DNA of 64,000 bases from Saccharum officinarum (lineage: Eukaryota > Streptophyta > Magnoliopsida > Poales > Poaceae). Within the stretch, counting starts at the first letter, position 1, and every line of letters begins with the position of its first letter. Position numbers and translations under genes: made by a program. This document shows positions 23,791-36,647 of this stretch, piece by piece. The notes below the pieces were generated by a model, which saw nothing but the letters and a program-made list of their open reading frames with translations, was not told the origin of the DNA and ran no database searches. The stretch spans positions 112,574,680 through 112,638,679 of the forward strand of contig CM036160.1 in the NCBI GenBank assembly GCA_020631735.1, given 5' to 3'.

Positions 23791-24119
23791 AAGGGATAAG
23801 GGAGAGAGAAAACAATCATATTTATTACGCGAAGACTTTATCACTGTGTGACTTAGTTTCTACGATGATTTTTGCTGATATGGTCTTCTTGGACATTGTG
23901 CATAGTTTCCATGACTAGGACTGCCCTAATCATGATACGTCAATTAATACATGATACATGATACGTCAATTAATTAGTCTACCTTTACCAAATCATGTTG
24001 CTCCTATTCAAGTTCGATACATAACACACATGAATAAATTACTTCTAATGAAATATTTCGTAATAGTCAAGATGGATTTAGGATGTTCCATACTTAGTCA
24101 GACGTTATGCTCCATCACT

Positions 24120-24245
24120 ACATGAGCGTAAACTGTTAGCGGCAAATTAAAAAATCATCATGCTCCATAGCTTCATGAGTCTAAAGTGAAGTTTAAGTTA
24201 AAAAAATCATTAGGCTCCATAGCTTCGTGAGCTTAAACCGAGGCT
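24120..24245. repeat. Two to three degenerate copies of a roughly 62-bp unit
   Basis: CTCCATAGCTTCATGAGTCT and CTCCATAGCTTCGTGAGCTT head two adjacent copies. A third, CTCCATCACTACATGAGCGT, precedes them. Confidence 0.7.
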
Positions 24246-24454
24246 AAAGATACAGGAACATAGGTACATATTGAATCCATATTGAGAAAAAATGTATCTG
24301 AGAATGTCCATCTAAATTTCAACATCGCTACTTGCGCCCAAGCCAGAAAACCACATATCCTGATCCCATTTGCACTATCTATCCAAATGCCACCAAGATG
24401 GGGAGGATGAAGAGTAGAAGGGCTAGGAACATTCAGTGCAAAGCACACAGATCT

Positions 24455-24592
24455 GCAAGCGCAGATCCAGTAAAGGACATGGGTGTGAACATGATAATCT
24501 TTGGAAGGGATCGAAGACTGCAAGCGCAAATCCAGTAAAGGACATGGGTGTGCACATTTATGCATGATAATCTTTGGAAGGGATCAAAGTTA
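24455..24592. repeat. Direct tandem duplication (about 65-72 bp)
   Basis: CTGCAAGCGCAGATCCAGTA...GGAAGGGATCGAAGA is followed immediately by CTGCAAGCGCAAATCCAGTA...GGAAGGGATCAAAG. The second copy has a short insertion. Confidence 0.85.
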
Positions 24593-24654
24593 GCAGGCAT
24601 AATACATGTAGACACATGTAATTAGATCAATGCGGAATAAAAATGGCCAATTAG

Positions 24655-25400
24655 CTTAAGTTAGGGTTCGGTGCTCGGTTTCACACTTTCCCACAGCAGG
24701 GACGCGCCGGCGGGCGATCCTAGAGGCGGCCTCGTCCGACGGCATCAAAGGATTAGGTTTCGGTGCTCGGTTTCGCACTTTCGCACAACAGGAAGGGATG
24801 AGAAGGGATTGGCACACATGGCGATCCTGCTGCATCCCATCGGGGCGGTGGCGGCCAATCGTGGAGGCGGCGGCGTCCGCTGGTGTCGGGTCGGCGGGCG
24901 CAACTCCAGCGTCCGGTGGCGTCAGGCCGATCGATGGATCAGGATTGAGGAGGACAGAGCCGAGGTCGCGAGGAGGAGGCCGCGGTGTCGCGTGGTCTCG
25001 CGAGGGCGTTGCACGAGGCCAAGGCGGCGGCGTCGCATGAGGCCGAGGCTGCGGCGTCGCGAGGAGGAGGCCGCGGTGTTGCGGTCTTGCGAGGGCGTCG
25101 CACGAGGAGGAGGAGGAGGTGTCGCACGAGAAGGAGTGGGCGCAACGAGACAGACGATTCGATCCCACCTGCCGGCGCATTCCAACTGGAGTTGCGGTAT
25201 CGCAAGATGAGGCAGAGCGACGCGACCAAACGATTGTCGCACCGTTCTGATGTCTTAGTTTTAGTCTTTTTAGTTGTGAGAGATGAGAGATATATAAAGT
25301 GGTATATATGCTCTCGCGGACGAAGCCAACTATGTACGATACTGATTTATTCTCTTTTTTTTCGCTGCTTTTAATGTACGAGACTGATTTATTCTTTTTT
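24655..25400. other. GC-rich, no recognised gene
   Basis: Begins with a direct repeat of TTAGGxTTCGGTGCTCGGTTTC (24661 and 24751). It continues as a (GAGGCGGC)-like repetitive stretch with open frames on both strands and no domain. A TATATAAAG at about 25290 could be a promoter element of the following gene but lies some 420 bp before its start codon. Confidence 0.35.
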
Positions 25401-25713
25401 TCCTGCTCTTAGTCAATGTACGAGACTGATTTATTCATGCAACGGAGAAGCAGGGCGCTGCCAAATGCCAACTCGTCGGTTCGATTCCATCCTTGGATTT
25501 GTCGCTCGGTCGCCGGCCGGCCTGGCTCCTCTCTTGGTTCTTTCTTCCGCGTAGCCCAACAAGGAGAGAACAAAACAACCGCCCTTGCACTGGATCCATC
25601 ACAATCACAAGAACGGCAGCAACAAGGCCGCCACAGATACGCGATCCCCGCCGTCTCCCCGCTCGCCCGCCTTGTTCACTCTGTGCGCTCTCGCGCTACA
25701 CGTGCCATGCCGG

Positions 25714-28700
25714 ATGCAGCGAGGAAGAGCCGCCGCCGCCGCTGTTAGCAAGCGACGATGGAGATGGCGAGCGCGCGGAGGAGGGCGAAGCCGCTGCAGG
25801 CGGCCGGCCGGCGGCGGCGGCGGCGGAGACCAGCAGCTCGCGCTGTGGGCCGCCTGCGTGCTCCTCTCCTCCCTCTCGCTGCTCATCGCCGCCGCTTCCT
25901 CGGGCCTCGGCGGCGCCGCGAGGCTCACGCTCACGCTCACGGCCGGCCGGGACCCGGAGCCCGGCGCGCTCGTGACGATGGCAACCGGCGCCGCCGCCGT
26001 TCGCGGCGCGACAGGCGACGGCACGAGATACTGCGATGAGGACGACGACCTGATCGGCTGCATGTCCGTGGACGGGGATTGGGTGCTGCGCGACGCCGAC
26101 GAGTCCGAGCGGCACTACGGGCCCGGGCAGTGCCCGTTCGTCGACGAGGGGTTCCGGTGCAGGGAGAACGGCAGGCCGGACGGCCAGTACGCCGAGTGGG
26201 CATGGCAGCCGAGGCGCTGCGCGCTGCCAAGGTTCCCAACTCCCAAGCATGCATGCATATGTATCTATTGCACCTAGGAATGAAGCCGTGCGCACGCTGG
26301 CTTCGTCCACGTTCTCACTCCTTGATCATGATCTTCATCATATGGAGTACGCATATGTATATCAGATTTAACGCGGCGAGGCTGCTGGGGATCCTCCGGA
26401 ACCGGCGGCTGGTGTTCGTGGGCGACTCCATCGGGCGGAACCAGTGGGAGTCCATGCTGTGCATGCTCGCCTCGGCCGTCGCCGACAACGACGGCAAGCA
26501 GCAGGGCGGCGCCATATACGAGGAGAACGGGAGCCCCATCACCAAGCACAAGGGCTTCCTCTCCTTCAGGTTCCGCGACTACAACTGCACCGTGGAGCAC
26601 TATCGGTCGCCGTACCTGGTCCGCCGCGGCCGCCCGCCGCGCCGCTCGCCGAAGCACGTCGTCACCACGCTCCAGCTGGGCGTCATGGATCCCAGGGCTC
26701 CCCAGTGGAAGGACGCGGATATCTTGGTGTTCAACACGGGCCACTGGTGGAACCAGGAGAGGCTACATCAATTGTAAGTCCGTACTGTCACGGCCTAAAC
26801 TCTTTTTTTCCCTCTCTCGAGGGAATGTCACGGTCTAATAAACTGCACACTGCAACGATAGTCCACTCTGATGGAAGAAGAATACAGAATCTAGAGGATA
26901 AATTAAGAGAAGAAGTAAGTAAAAAGGTTCGGGAAGAACTTATATATTAAGATCTTGTTTGGATATTGTCGGATTCATCTCAATCCATATGTGTTGGGTG
27001 GAATTTATTCAAGTTCCACTTCAACCCACCCCAACACATGTGGATTGATACGAATCCGAGTACATCCAAACAATGTCAAATGTGGGGGCAGATTAGGAAG
27101 AAGAGGGGGTTAGGGTTCGAGTTATTACATCTCATGCATGCTTGTGTCTATTGCTTTGGTACTTCTAAATAACTATATGCTGAGCCATTTTATTTAATTA
27201 GATCAGATGGTTTAGATCATCTATTAATTCCGAAGAGATAATAGATGAAATATATTTTATTTAATTTGAAAATAGTTCATATAAGGAAAGTTTTATATAG
27301 AAAAATCGTTTTTTATTCTAATTGGTGCATGTTATATTATCTTGATGCATATGCATTTTATTTAATTTGAAAATAGTTCATATAAGGAAAGTTTTATATA
27401 GAAAAGTCCTTTTTATTCTAATTGGTGCATGCTATATTATCTTGATGCATATGCATGCGTGATCTATATTATTTTGCTAGTAATTAATATAATTCCTAAA
27501 TTAGAGGATTCAGAAGCGGTTTAATTTATTTCCTTTTTCTCGCGCGCCAAGTGATCTATTTTCTTTTGCATATCATTAATATATAGGGGACTCGGAAGTT
27601 GTTTGTTTCCTTTTACTAGCACACACCAACGGAGAAGGGAAGAGCCACCGTCTTTTATTTTTCTTCCGATATTTGGGAATTTGGCCGCCTTTCTTTTCTT
27701 TTTCTACTAGGTTATTTTTTACTTAATTAATAAAATCTAAAAAATCAATGGTCCAGTTTGTTTCGACTATACCTCCTACTTAGCATTGTCCATACTTATT
27801 ACAATGGGTCAGGCTAGCGCCCGGGCGTTCGGCCCTAGGCCCGTGTTCGAACACAGCTCCCCACGCCCCGCCCGCTCCGATTCCGTGCCGCTCGAACGAC
27901 TCGTCCTACCCATGCCGCCTGCACCCACGAGGACCCACGCCGCTCGAACATCACCAGCATTGAGAAGAGGAGAAAACATCGAGAAGGGAGATGTAACACC
28001 CGGCCTATTTTTAAAACATTCAAATGAAACATTTGCAACATACTTTCGAAACAATTGAAACACTTGTGACATACGTCCGAAACACTTGTAAAAACACTTG
28101 AAAAATGCTTGAAAAAGCCATTGCAAAAATATATACAACATCCAGATGAAACACATGCAACATATGTGTGAAAACTATATACAATATCCAGATAAACACA
28201 CTTGCAATACATGTATGAAAAAACAGATAAAACAACATTGGGAACAGAAGCTTGCAACATACATGCACAACCATTGCAACATAAGCAACATCGGATCTAC
28301 TTTTGCAACATCCATATGAAACAATTGCAACATACCTCTGAAACATTTGAAACATACACTTGCAATATTTTCACCCTTCTTCCGGACAACGCAAAACAGA
28401 GAGGGGAACTGCCGGTTTCGGCCAGCCGGTGGCTGAGGATGGTGGCACGGCATGGCAGTGGCCAGCTGCACCTGCGCTTGGCCTGGTCTGGCCACTCTGG
28501 ATCTCTGATGTCACGAACTGAGGTCGAGCGTTGCAGGCTGCAGCGGCGCCGATGTCGAAGCGGCCACGACCTTCTAGCGGGGAATGGTGGTGTCAGCAGC
28601 ACCTCGGCACCACCTCGACGCGACAGGGGACAGGGCACGGCGCTCAGTTGCGGGTAAGGCTGGACGAAAAACTCGAAGCTCGTTAGCTCGCTCGGCTCGT

Positions 28701-30448
28701 GGCTCGCTCGGCTCAGCTCGGCTCGGCTCGTTATGATAACGAGCCGAGCCGAGCCAGGATTTTAGCTCGTTAGCTATAACGAGCCAACTCGAGCTGGCTC
28801 GTGAGCTGCTCGCGAGCCAAACTAGCCGTAGTTTTAGGAAAAAAGTCATCATAACTTATATTAGTTTTGTATTACTTTATGTCTTGCACTTCATGAATGG
28901 ATGATATGTTAGCTCATATGAATATTTTATTCGATTTAAGGTTATTGAATATATTATTTTTATATTATTAATATTTTTAAGCTTTAGATAAATGCAAATA
29001 TTATATTTTGTGTATTTTTTATACCTGGCTCGCAAGCCTAACGAGCCAGCTCTAGCTCATAACGAGCCGAACCGAGCTAGCTTTCTAGCTCGTTAAGATA
29101 ACGAGCCGAACCGAGCTACCTCGTTATCCTAACGAGCCAGAACGAGCCGAGCCGAGCCAGCTCGGCTCGTTGTCCAGCCTTAGTTGCGGGGCACGTGGCA
29201 CGACACATAGGAGCGGGGATGGGGCACCTCGCTGCGTGAGATGGAGCATAGCGAGGTGGAACGTATGCGCACGGCGGCAGACACGGCGCAGGATGGGGGC
29301 GCTGCGACGTGCGGCAGCGAGACGAAGAGGAGGCGCGGTGAAGCTGCGACGCGATGCGAAGTGAGTGGGGATTGAGGATTTCTTTTTTTTAAGAGAAGGT
29401 GGGAGTTTCTAGGGAGCATGCCCGTTGCCTGGTGGACCCACGCTGCGCAAGCCTGGGAGCAAGGCGTCTGGACCGGCGCCCTCACCAGAGTATTAGCGTA
29501 TTACAATCAGATTGTGTACAACATTATTGTGGGAAGTAAAAAGATACTAACGGAAAAAAACACTTGGCTCTTTAATAGTAATTCTTAGGTATAGATATAT
29601 CGTTAATTATTGGAAGGAGTCGTGATAACCAGGGGCCAATTCTTTTTTGAAGGTAGTTACTACAGTTGTTATTTTGTTTCTCCTGTACTGACGTACGTAC
29701 TGTACGTGTGGTAAAATATACAAGAGGATGCTACTTCCAGGACGGCAAGACGGTGCGGCTGAACATGAGCGTGGAGGACGCCTACGAAAGGGCGATGAAT
29801 ACGCTGCAGAAATGGGTACAAAAGGAAGTAAACACCACAAAAACACTGGTCGTCCTCCGAACATACTCACCGGCACATGCAAGGTATGTATACATTATAT
29901 TACATACGGTGATCGATCGGCGAGCAGCTTGCATTGCTAGCTTAGATAGCTAAGCTTGCTTCGTACTCCTACATACGCTTAACGTAGCTACTGCTGGTGC
30001 TGAACATACGAATGATGCATGCATGCATGCATTCAGGGATTCAAACGGCGGTGGAGGCGGGTGTGGCAGGGAGACGGCGCCGGAGCTGAACACGTCCAGG
30101 ATCGCGCTGCACCGGTGGCCGGGCCTGCTGAACCCGAGCCCGGCTTTTACTGAAGCGGCGGCGAAGAAGAAGAAGAAGAAGAAGCGGCGGCGGCAGGTAC
30201 TGATGCATGTCCTGAACGTGACCCTGATGACGGCGCAGCGGCGAGACGGCCACCCGTCGGTGTACAACGTCGTCCGCCTCCCGTCGCCGGCGGTGGTGCA
30301 GGCGCAGCAGGATCTGGTGATGAGGGCGGCGGACTGCAGCCACTGGTGCCTGCCCGGCGTGCCGGACGCGTGGAACGAGCTCCTCTACGCTTTGATTCTA
30401 CGTACTAGTATGTCAGGAGCATCGGATTGGATCGGAGCTAGCAGCTAG
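25714..30448 (+). CDS. TRICHOME BIREFRINGENCE-LIKE (TBL/PMR5 family) protein, polysaccharide O-acetyltransferase, 4 exons
   Basis: Exons 25714-26231, 26366-26773, 29725-29883 and 30037-30448 have GT...AG junctions and total 1,497 nt (498 aa plus stop). After a basic N-terminus a single span (about 42-61) acts as a type II Golgi anchor. The PMR5N region (about 107-173) has the family spacing: GDWV, CPFVDEGFRC, NGRPDGQYAEW and CALPRF. The catalytic GDS is at 192-194 (GDSIGRNQWES), and the distal D-x-x-H is DCSHWCLPG with Asp461/His464. Family members transfer acetyl groups to wall polysaccharides in the Golgi. Which polymer is used here cannot be told. The ATG at 25714 is the first in frame. 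Oddities are a run of seven lysines encoded by an (AAG)n tract at about 30162-30182, and a 2.95-kb second intron loaded with repeats. The gene could still be functional; no stop or frameshift is seen. Confidence 0.92.
26957..27060. mobile_element. Small MITE in TBL intron 2
   Basis: TTGTTTGGATATTGTCGGATTC on the left and GAATCCGAGTACATCCAAAC on the right are near-perfect inverted ends. A second inner pair (CCATATGTGTTGGGTGGA / CCACCCCAACACATGTGG) makes it a long hairpin. Confidence 0.75.
27254..27456. repeat. Tandem duplication, 101-bp period, TBL intron 2
   Basis: Two nearly identical AT-rich copies each contain TTAATTTGAAAATAGTTCAT and ATTGGTGCATG, with first copies of the shared phrase at 27261 and 27362. 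Confidence 0.9.
28008..28370. repeat. Degenerate short-period repeat (GAAACA..TTGCAACAT)
   Basis: About 360 bp is built from imperfect repeats of TGAAACAxxTGCAACATA-like phrases at irregular 15-25 bp spacing. This gives open frames in several registers (both strands). It is non-coding in appearance and is probably the inner part of a DNA transposon in the intron. Confidence 0.7.
28655..29182. mobile_element. Non-autonomous hAT-like element in TBL intron 2
   Basis: The terminal inverted repeats are TAAGGCTGGACGA and TTGTCCAGCCTTA. An exact 8-bp duplication, GTTGCGGG, lies on both sides (28647-28654, 29183-29190). The 8-bp TSD and TIR form fit the hAT superfamily. The sub-terminal 130 bp on each side is packed with GAGCCGAGC/GCTCGGCTC repeats that can pair across the element. 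The core is AT-rich and no transposase is encoded. Confidence 0.9.
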
Positions 30449-30887
30449 TATAGCTTGCCACCTACTAGCTGAGGTGATTTTTTTATATTTACATTAATTA
30501 TATATAAAAATTAATTTAGACAGAGTATATATCTCCTAATAATAATACCAATGACGTGTCCGGCCCAATTTTCCATTTCCCTACGGGCTGAGCTCATGGC
30601 CAGTCCAACCCCCAGCTCATGCACAGTCCCGGTCTCGGCCCTGAGTTTGTCTGCAGCCTGGAGCCAAAATAAAACTCAAAGTCTTTTTATTTTTGACACC
30701 TCTCGTCTGGATACAGCTGTAACATCTATTTGTATACAGACACACACCTATACCACACACACGCACACCACACTCACACCACCCCATACACAATCAAACC
30801 TACAATTATACACATATACAAAGACGCGTCCTTAGAAAGATCACCAGAAGCATCAAGGCTCTGTAGAAAGTCCTTTTATTATTACTA
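30449..30887. other. 3' flank of TBL gene
   Basis: AT-rich 3' flank followed by a CA-rich tract (about 30739-30800). No other gene is seen. Confidence 0.45.
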
Positions 30888-32630
30888 GTAAATATGCCCG
30901 TGCGTTGCTACGTTTTTTTAATAAAAATATATATTTTGTTATTTTCTTTAGGTTGAAGCAAAAAGACTATGACGTTAGAGAATTTCTGCTGACTGAAAGA
31001 ACTGTCAGACTTTGGTTACTTCGACGCCAAGAAGATGTTCAGGAAACTATCTACTAACAGACTGTAAACCATCTTCAGCAAAATATGGATTGTCTAAGTT
31101 ATGTTTGACTCATTTTTTTAATAAAAATATATATTTTGTTATTTCCTTTAGGTTGAAGCAAAAAGATTGTGACGTTAGAGAATTTATGTTGACTGAAAGA
31201 ACTGTCAGACTTTGGTTACTTTGACGCCAAGAAAATGTTCAGGAAACTATCTACTAACAGACTGTAAACCATCTTCAGCAAAATATGAATTATCTAAGTT
31301 ATGTCTGACTCATCTTTCATTTATGTTTGGCTCCATGAGATGTTTATTTACAAGCAACAAAAGCAATTAATAATTTGTGTAGTTCCTGAACTCCATGGTA
31401 GCTACACCTTTTCACAATCTAAATTCTTACCCACGATGGACTTCTTCTAGAGGATCTAAATCCTCGCCCAGTTCCACGTGCCTCTTATACGCTAACGCCA
31501 ATAGGACCATGTGCCTTGATGGAAGGAGTATGTGGACGTGCAAGTGTATGTATGCTAGCGAATTGTTGGGAAAATTATGTGGCTGGTGGTTGGTGCAAGG
31601 CTGTGGTCACAGCCATGTTCTTTGATTGATTTGGCATGTCAAAGGAGCTGTCGTTGATGGAATGGTGGTGCTTGCAGGTTAATAGAGAAGGCGGAGAGTT
31701 GGAGTGCAGGAATTATGTCCAAATATATATTCAGACATTCTTCAGAACCATACAGATTGTCATTTAATTGATGCACATCACTGCATGCTTCTGAAAAAAT
31801 ATATGCACGTGTTGCAATGTGAGTTTTAAAAAAATCTTCCAACTAATTGCTGACTGCTGAGTATGTCATGTTCTTTTACTGGATGCAGTAGACAAAAAAT
31901 TTAAAAATGATACAAAAGTTAGTTTACCTGTATTCAGACATTCTTCATCCATAGCATCAATGTTTAGGTCAAAAGGCTTTATAATTTTGTTGCCACGTTC
32001 CTTTATAACAACTCCTGCATGTACATCTTCAGGGACATCAATATTGGCATGTACTTCTGATCCTGTATCAATTATCATTGGCTCTCCATGTGTATTAGTG
32101 TGAGGATGGGAGCCGGAAGAGTGTTCCATGTCTTCCGTATGATTGCTTGGTTCTTGGATCAGCTCAAATCTGGAACGTCTGGTGGCAATTTCTTTCTCTT
32201 CTGATTTGTATATATACTTGAAAACAAATTCTAGTTGTATTATATTCTATTTTGTAACTCGGCATGACTACTTGAAAGCAAATCCTAGTTGTATTCTATT
32301 GTATTTTGTAACTCGGCAAGACTTTGTGTTGGACTCGGCAAGACTTTGCAAAGTAAGCACATCCTAGTTGTATTCGGCAAGACTTTGCAAAGGAGCAGTC
32401 CAAATAAACGCAGTTGTACTATAACTTGGCAAGACTTGCAACCAAGCGGTTCAAAGAAACATTTATTTAATAGCCGTGCCGCAGAGCTAGAGAGGAACCT
32501 ACGGGGATGTTGAGTGGGCTAAGTGCGTGACCACATGGTATTGGGGTGTTGCGCTAAAAGAATGGGCCGGACCAAACCAAAATCAGGGGTGAGAAATTTT
32601 GTCTCTTTATTATTAGGTATAGATAATAAT
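30888..32630. mobile_element. Candidate DNA transposon derivative, type unclear
   Basis: The left end is ACTAGTAAATATGCCCGTGC and the right end is TCTTTATTATTAGGTATAGA. Both phrases recur as boundary sequences elsewhere in the window (16,762; 29,580). The span contains a 200-bp tandem duplication. On the minus strand at about 31,940-32,129 there is an open frame with an FDLNID-like phrase that may be a captured gene piece. Exact ends and superfamily are not established. Confidence 0.35.
30911..31310. repeat. Two tandem copies of a 200-bp unit
   Basis: TTTAATAAAAATATATATTT followed by GTTGAAGCAAAAAGA occurs at an exact 200-bp spacing (ATAAAAATAT at 30921 and 31121). The copies differ by scattered substitutions. 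Confidence 0.92.
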
Positions 32631-33258
<628 letters not shown>

Positions 33259-33619
33259 AGGGCCATTTGGATCACTTCATTTTGGAGGAATTGAAATCTA
33301 CATAATGGATTAGGCTATTTGACTTGAAATTTGATATTCTATAACATTCCCAAGCTCATAAATAAGCCTATCTCAAATTCATAAGGTGAGAGATGGAAAT
33401 AGATTCTATAGATCACTATGCTATAATTCTATTATCTAACTTATAGCACACTCTTCAACTCACTTCCTTATAATAGAAATGCAACATATAAGTATGACTC
33501 TTATATGCATAACAATAAATATATAAATATATTCTATATATAACTATATTAGCTTAATTAATCTATGCCTAAATTATAATTATTAGAATGAATTCAATTC
33601 CAAGGATCCAAACGGGCCC
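33259..33619. mobile_element. Tourist/PIF-Harbinger-like MITE
   Basis: GGGCCATTTGGATC on the left and GGATCCAAACGGGCCC on the right are inverted ends, flanked by TAA on both sides (33256-33258, 33620-33622). It is 361 bp and non-coding. Confidence 0.78.
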
Positions 33620-33622
33620 TAA

Positions 33623-36600
33623 GAGTTCTTCAGAACTCGATACCTTGTAGACCTACGAAAGCTCCATCCGCTTTTATCTGATATATATAGCCTTCAACGT
33701 GAAATTCAGTAATTGATGCGAGGAATAGGAATTGAAAATTCTACATTTACTTTCCACAGATACATAATATAAAAGAAATAAATAACATATACTAGAAAGC
33801 ACGTGCGGCGTTGCCGCGCACCTCTATGTCCATATGGAGACCATCAGTGTAGGAATCAGCATAGCATATTGCATTTCAATCCTGCACAGTCTATATCAGA
33901 TAGGAAGGATTGCATACATATCACATTTCAATGCTCGACTTTAATTCTATTAAAAAGAAAACAGTCAACTAAGTTGTAGTACTCCCCAAATAAGTCTGAT
34001 AATTAATTAGTTCGTTCATATCAATGCATGTTGTAACGTGTAATGTAAAGTAATCAATCAGTAGCGGCAAAATATCTCAAACCTGATCCATGATTATCAC
34101 ATTGTTGGTGGTTCTTTAGTCCACAGAAGCAATCTCCATGGCTATTTGCCCATTTCCTGCATCTTAGCAAAGCAAGGCCATGTGAAGCAGTTTGAATGGC
34201 AGTGGTCTTAACCAATGGCAGATCCTGTAGGAGTATATTGGGTTGAGAAGGTAATCGATAATGCTTGCAAAATTTATATAGTTCGCACAAAAAGAATGAA
34301 AACATAGTTATATAAATTGAGTTTGGAAGTATAAGGATGTATCTATATAAGAACTGAACTTGAGAGGAAGGTAGAGGAAGAGTTAACATGAGGGCTCAAT
34401 GTACATGAATCTGAGATCATAATTGGTTGAAAAGGTAAACAGTCTCGATAAGTTAAAATCTGATTCTAGAACTCTAGTATTGCTAGATAAATAGCGACTT
34501 ATACATCATATCCAACCAAATGAAAATTGTATTAACCAAACAAATTTAGGTGGTTGTCATCCCTAATACTGTAACTTGATTGTGATTGTTGACATATTAG
34601 GCATGTACACTTAAATGAAACGCCAAATAATACTTACTATTTCCTAAAAATTTTGAATGGAAAAGTGCAAAGTTGAGTTACTATATATGATAAAAGATAA
34701 TGGTTGTTGTTAAGTTACAATCGAGCCATTTGATGCATCAAGCACTCTGTGTTATGAGAGTGAAGACAGGAAAAACAAATAATTCAGTCACTTGTCCTAT
34801 TGAAGGATTTGCATAATAATTTGGTGCTCTAGTGAACAAATGCATAGGCATTGTAATGAACATACCAAAGTTTAAGGGTAAAATCATATGAATTTTTCTT
34901 GTGCCGAGGTCTCAACCATATGCCAGGTTAATTCTGCAATCCAGATTAGTGCAATGGATGATAGAGTTACCTTAGGCAAGCACAACAGCTTGAAACTTTC
35001 TTCTTTGTTTACTTTATCGAGTAGGATTTTCTGTCAGTTGCATGTAGTGTCAATTAGGCAAAGCATTGAGCATAGGCACATCACATAGCGCTTACTCATA
35101 ACCTAGAAGAAATAGATACAACAATGGCCATTATATTCTGATGGCGCAAGAAAGGATTCCCCATTTAGATATGCAATGGGCTTCCCAAATCAAAATTCTG
35201 CAACTCCAATTTGTCACATGCATTTTATTAGAAGTAGAAAATGACATAAAACTTGCAGGTTTGGTACTTTTGGTTGACTAATTTTGTACTTTGGTTCTAT
35301 TTCTAGAAATAGTTTCCCAATTTCTGAATCTAACGAAATGGCTATTGGAAACAAGGATGGCACAGACATGATCTGCTAGTGCCTTTTTGTGGCTTTAGCA
35401 CTTGGAAGGTCCATGTTGAGCAGCTCCATGGCCATGTCCGCATGCCCGTCGCTAGACCATCCCTTTTCACACTCTTCAGCTATCTACACTTTTCACGGGC
35501 AATTCGTCGAGCACGCGGTGTGCAGGCATTGCTCAGAAGCAAGGTTTTTTTTATCGGTCGAAATTTAGGGGAATTTCCAAAATTTCTGTTCTATCCACAG
35601 GGTCTGATAAAATTTGATATCGGCCAAATTTTTCTCTTCTTTTCTGCTCCCACACAGACAACCCAAATTTAGCTGCGCGACGGTCCCACACTTATAATGT
35701 TTTATTCTTGTTTTTATCTGTGAACAAGTGATGTTTAATAGCTTAGGAATAGTTTCAAGTCAAATTCTACGAAATTTTTTCAAAACAATTTGATTTGTTT
35801 TTGAATTTGGTCTGATATCTCTGATATATCCTGCTTATCCTATTTATCCATGACCTCCGATAAATTTTTATTTCCGATACTGAAAACCTTGCTCAGAAGC
35901 AGCGCGAGTGTGCTGCTGGCTCCCCAAGCTGGACCAATCCACTGCTTCACCAACGCCAGCGGAAGGAAGCACTAGAGGCGATCGACCTGCTTCTTCTTTA
36001 CAGACAGTGACTGCTATAGAATGAGTGTCTCCAACGCTCATGGCCGTGGGGCTGTGCTCCGCTTCGCAGACGCAAGTGTGACAAACAAGGTGGTGGCCAC
36101 AGGGTCTGCGAGGAGGGGTGTCGGGCTGTCGCGCGCCGAGGCTTGATGCGCCGCGGCCGAGGAGGGTGGCGATGAGGGGCAGCGCCGAGGGAAGGGGATG
36201 TGAGGTTCAGGGGGCCGAGGAAGCAACGCCTTGCTAGGCCATGGCATCGGCCATCGGGTCCGTTCCACCCTGCGTTAGCGCCAGTGACCCATCTCTACTC
36301 GCGCCCCACTCGCAAATGCCTGCACCAAGAGCCGCCGGTGTCGCCCGCTCCGCCGCCCTTGCCTGCAAGGGAGGAGGGAGGTGCGGGGGGCACGGAGGGC
36401 AACAGGACCAAAGGATTGAAGGAGGAAACGCACGGAAAGGACGAGTCGCGAGCGGGTTCGCGAGGATTCGCAACCGCTCGGGTTGACGGCTTAACGGGTG
36501 AGAGACCCGCTACGCCAGCGATCAGACGCTCCATATCACGTCTTGGCCAGATCCGACGGTTAGTGGGTTAGTGGGTGACGTGGCCCGATCCGCTACCCAT

Positions 36601-36640
36601 ATTTTGGTGCACGAATCGTTTTTAGAGATTGTAAAAGTGG
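33623..36640. other. Intergenic, no recognised gene
   Basis: AT-rich to about 35,350, then mixed. 33793-33825 carries a CACGTGCGGCGTTGCCGCGC phrase of the recurrent boundary type. 35,900-36,560 is GC-rich with open frames on both strands but no motif. I see no bounded element. Confidence 0.4.
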
Positions 36641-36647
36641 AAGTACT

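Noticed and set aside
24656..25210. Overlapping frames of 174-179 codons on both strands
   Set aside because: Low-complexity (GAGGCGGC)-like repeats keep all frames open; no domain or splice context.
25696..26310. 204-codon minus-strand frame
   Set aside because: Antisense to TBL exon 1, whose PMR5N motifs and splice junctions are convincing on the plus strand.
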